Shown here: one piece after another, positions 61,905-64,000 of the stretch
How positions within the stretch are numbered: the stretch's first letter is position 1
Layout of the letters: the number at the start of each line of letters is the position of its first letter
Origin: Parvularcula sp. IMCC14364
GTDB lineage: Bacteria > Pseudomonadota > Alphaproteobacteria > Caulobacterales > Parvularculaceae
DNA length: 64,000 nucleotides
Assembly (NCBI RefSeq): GCF_030758415.1
Contig: NZ_CP132334.1
Location: 1,934,001-1,998,000 of the forward strand
Direction of reading: 5' to 3'
Position numbers and translations under genes: made by a program
Notes under the pieces: generated by a model
What the model was told of the DNA's origin: nothing
The model's database searches: none
Seen by the model: only the letters and a program-made list of their open reading frames with translations

Positions 61905-63401
61905 ATGGCGGCAACAGAAAGCGTATTCATCGGCAAGGGCGAACAGCCCGTGGGTCTCGCCTTGAAATATGCCAACCGGCACGGCCTTGTTTCAGGTGCA
62001 ACAGGCACCGGCAAAACTGTCACCCTGCAAATTCTGGCAGAGGGTTTTTCCGATGCCGGGGTGCCGGTTTTTGTTGCAGATGTGAAAAGTGACCTCGCCG
62101 GCATGGCTGTTGCCGGCACGGAAAAAGATTTCCTCGAAGAGCGCGCCACCACCGTGGGCCTGTCGCCTTACGATTATCGCGGGTTTCCAGTCACCTTCTG
62201 GGACCTGCATGGCGAACAGGGGCACCCGATCCGGGCGACGGTCAGTGAGATGGGGCCTCTCCTGCTGTCACGCCTGCTCGACCTGAACGATACCCAGGAA
62301 GGCATTCTGACCCTCGCGTTCCGCGTGGCCGATGACGAGAAGATGCTATTGCTGGACCTGAAGGACCTGCGCGCCCTGTTGGTAAATGTCGCCGAGCGCC
62401 GCAAGGAACTCTCCGCCGAATATGGCAATGTCTCAGCGGCCTCGGTCGGCGCAATCCAGCGCAAGCTGCTTGCCCTGGAAGAACAGGGCGCGGACAAGTT
62501 TTTTGGGGAACCGGCGCTGGAACTGGCTGACTTTCTGCGCACTGATGAGGATGGCAAGGGAATCATCAATATCCTCGCGGCTGACAAGCTGATGATGACG
62601 CCGAAACTCTATGGCACCTTCCTGCTCTGGCTGCTTTCGGAGCTGTTCGAGGAATTGCCCGAGATAGGTGACCCGGACAAACCGATCTTCGCGTTCTTTT
62701 TCGATGAAGCACATCTGCTGTTTGATGATTGTCCAAAAGCACTGCTGGAAAAGATCGAGCAGGTGGTCAGGCTGATCCGCTCCAAGGGTGTTGGCGTTTA
62801 TTTTGTGACGCAAAACCCCATGGATGTGCCTGACAGTGTATCCAGCCAGCTGGGTAACCGCGTCCAGCACGCCCTGCGCGCGTTTACGCCAAAGGAAAAG
62901 CGCGTCATCAAGGCCGCAGCGGAGACCTTTCGCCCCAACCCAAAATTCAAGTCAGAGGATGTGATTACACAGCTTGGCATCGGCGAAGCGCTGGTCAGTA
63001 CCCTGCTGAAAAAAGGTGTCCCCTCGGTCGTTGAGCAGACATTGATCCGTCCTCCCTGCTCCCAGATGGGCCCTATCACCAAAAAGCGCCGCAAGGAACT
63101 GATGTCAGCGTCAAGCATGGAAGCGAAGTATCGCAAACGGCTTGACCGTCATTCAGCCTACGAAATCCTGCATGAGCGTGCGGAAAAGGCTGCCGCCGAG
63201 GCGGAGCGGCTGGAACAGGCAGAGGAGCAGGAAAAACTGCGGGCTGCCAAAGCGAAGAAGAGTAAAAGCTCTACCGGCAAACGCCGCTCTTCCCGGCGTC
63301 AGAGCACCAGCGAGGCTGTCTTCAAACAGGCTGCCAGAACAGCAACCAGCCAGATTGTCCGTTCACTGATGCGCAGTATTCTGGGTACGTTCAAGAAATA
63401 G
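61905..63401 (+). CDS. HerA/VirB4-like ATPase, DUF853 (YjgR) family
   Basis: 498 residues. Walker [19 protein letters not shown] near residue 30, [14 protein letters not shown], Walker [16 protein letters not shown], then [18 protein letters not shown] and a lysine/serine-rich C-terminal tail. A cytosolic hexameric-type motor ATPase of unknown role; no NurA nuclease gene lies nearby. GGAGTG precedes the ATG. Ends at a bidirectional terminator. The 204 bases upstream hold no gene. Confidence 0.92.
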   Translation: MAATESVFIGKGEQPVGLALKYANRHGLVSGATGTGKTVTLQILAEGFSDAGVPVFVADVKSDLAGMAVAGTEKDFLEERATTVGLSPYDYRGFPVTFWDLHGEQGHPIRATVSEMGPLLLSRLLDLNDTQEGILTLAFRVADDEKMLLLDLKDLRALLVNVAERRKELSAEYGNVSAASVGAIQRKLLALEEQGADKFFGEPALELADFLRTDEDGKGIINILAADKLMMTPKLYGTFLLWLLSELFEELPEIGDPDKPIFAFFFDEAHLLFDDCPKALLEKIEQVVRLIRSKGVGVYFVTQNPMDVPDSVSSQLGNRVQHALRAFTPKEKRVIKAAAETFRPNPKFKSEDVITQLGIGEALVSTLLKKGVPSVVEQTLIRPPCSQMGPITKKRRKELMSASSMEAKYRKRLDRHSAYEILHERAEKAAAEAERLEQAEEQEKLRAAKAKKSKSSTGKRRSSRRQSTSEAVFKQAARTATSQIVRSLMRSILGTFKK

Positions 63402-63412
63402 TCAGATATGAA

Positions 63413-63439
63413 AAACGCCGCCCTTTTGAGGCGGCGTTT
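63413..63439. terminator. Bidirectional terminator between the HerA-like and DUF2852 genes
   Basis: AAACGCCGCC (63413-63422) and GGCGGCGTTT (63430-63439) form a 10-bp stem between two convergent genes, with A-rich and T-rich flanks. Confidence 0.9.
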
Positions 63440-63462
63440 CTGTCAACGTAGCGTAGGCACAA

Positions 63463-63972
63463 TTAAAGGTTGATCGTGCCGCCAGGGCCGGTATTGCCTG
63501 GGCCTGTGCTGCCGGGACCGGTATCGCCTGCACGGCGCGCATTCCACTGTGACCAGAAGCGATCAAATTCTTCCTTGTCACGCGCTTTTTGCAATTCTTC
63601 CATATAGGACTGGAATTCCTGCTTGGCATCTTCCAGCTTCTTGCGCTCTTCCTCGAGACGCTTGATTTCGGCATCGCGCCACTCGTCGAAAGCGGCATTG
63701 CCGGTGCGGTTCGACTGCGCCTTGCCGTCAAAAGCTGATTTGAGGTTGTCACCCATCCGGTTCATGCTTTGCTCAACATTCCCCCAGGTGGAGAAATCAA
63801 GCCCCCAGTCGCGCCCCCAGATCATGTAGGCGATCATAAAGACGCCGACGAACCAGAATACGCCAGTCATGAAAGACACGACCATGATAGCAATGTTCAG
63901 CGGCGTCCATGCCGGACGCAGTTGATGGCGCCAGTTGCCTTGCGATGATGAAGATGAAGTTGTTGTGTTCAT
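63463..63972 (-). CDS. DUF2852 membrane protein
   Basis: 169 residues. RPAWTPLNIAIMVVSFMTGV and FWFVGVFMIAYMIWGRDWGL form the two-helix DUF2852 core. A long charged coiled-coil (DEWRDAEIKRLEEERKKLED to DKEEFDRFWSQW) follows, then a Gly/Pro repeat tail (TGPGSTGPGNTGPGG). Common in alphaproteobacteria; function unknown. The start lies 28 bases from the right edge, so its promoter is outside. Confidence 0.9.
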   Translation of the reverse strand: MNTTTSSSSSQGNWRHQLRPAWTPLNIAIMVVSFMTGVFWFVGVFMIAYMIWGRDWGLDFSTWGNVEQSMNRMGDNLKSAFDGKAQSNRTGNAAFDEWRDAEIKRLEEERKKLEDAKQEFQSYMEELQKARDKEEFDRFWSQWNARRAGDTGPGSTGPGNTGPGGTINL

Positions 63973-64000
63973 ATCGTGTAAAGTCCTCTCATTACAAATT

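Overview
The window looks like chromosome from a Gram-negative, aerobic alphaproteobacterium. It encodes an outer-membrane TonB-dependent receptor, an OmpA-like lipoprotein, a CIRCE-controlled groESL operon, and DUF2852, DUF3035 and TIGR01459 HAD proteins, families I associate mainly with Alphaproteobacteria. It also has the rpmH-rnpA-yidC-yihA and ribF...ileS-lspA-DUF3035 gene orders. Genus cannot be read from the sequence. Most of the window is moderately GC-rich and densely coding. I saw no tRNA, rRNA, CRISPR array, transposase or prophage gene.

Layout. 1-2064: 3' part of an NfeD protease gene and its slipin partner. 2344-5022: TonB receptor, closed by a strong terminator. 5167-9774: a degenerate FAD-oxidase-like gene overlapping tusA, then a coupled pair of exported proteins (Sel1/peptidoglycan-binding and beta-helix). 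9876-10706: an endonuclease III-like glycosylase, converging with a four-gene minus-strand operon (DUF547, TVP38, MerA/Lpd-like flavoprotein, histidine kinase; 15369-10653). 15669-18865: rpmH, rnpA, yidC, yihA. 18957-24027: transaldolase-like gene, aldo/keto reductase, grxD, carbonic anhydrase, thyA-folA and a dienoyl-CoA isomerase-like crotonase.

24051-28226 is a minus-strand stretch containing a patatin lipoprotein and an exported leucyl aminopeptidase. Between them sits an AT-rich island. It holds the C-terminal tip of an Rhs protein and a small membrane gene placed like its immunity gene, and each is interrupted by one frameshift at a homopolymer. 28456-31428 is a GbsR/MarR regulator with a perfect 20-bp palindromic operator, followed by cyanide-insensitive-type cydAB. 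31431-38888 carries lipid/acyl-CoA genes, tadA, two CPBP proteases and an rRNA pseudouridine synthase. rsmD, an AT-richer HD gene and an acidic exported protein precede groESL, which has CIRCE and a clear promoter.

43518-49905: OmpA-like lipoprotein, isocitrate dehydrogenase divergent from a LysR regulator, a small exported protein, a Coq4-like protein with altered metal ligands, a HAD hydrolase and ribF. Two DUF3011 secreted-protein genes are inserted between ribF and ileS. 51558-58591 is ileS-lspA-DUF3035 then ttcA and mutL. The right end has an iodotyrosine-deiodinase-like nitroreductase, a CoxE-type VWA protein, an Hpt protein, an acidic membrane-anchored protein, a HerA-like ATPase and DUF2852.

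Most of the window is housekeeping. The parts most worth following are the broken Rhs-tip/immunity pair, the GbsR-cydAB control region, the DUF547/TVP38/flavoprotein/kinase operon, the Sel1/beta-helix pair, and the unassigned acidic and DUF3011 secreted proteins.
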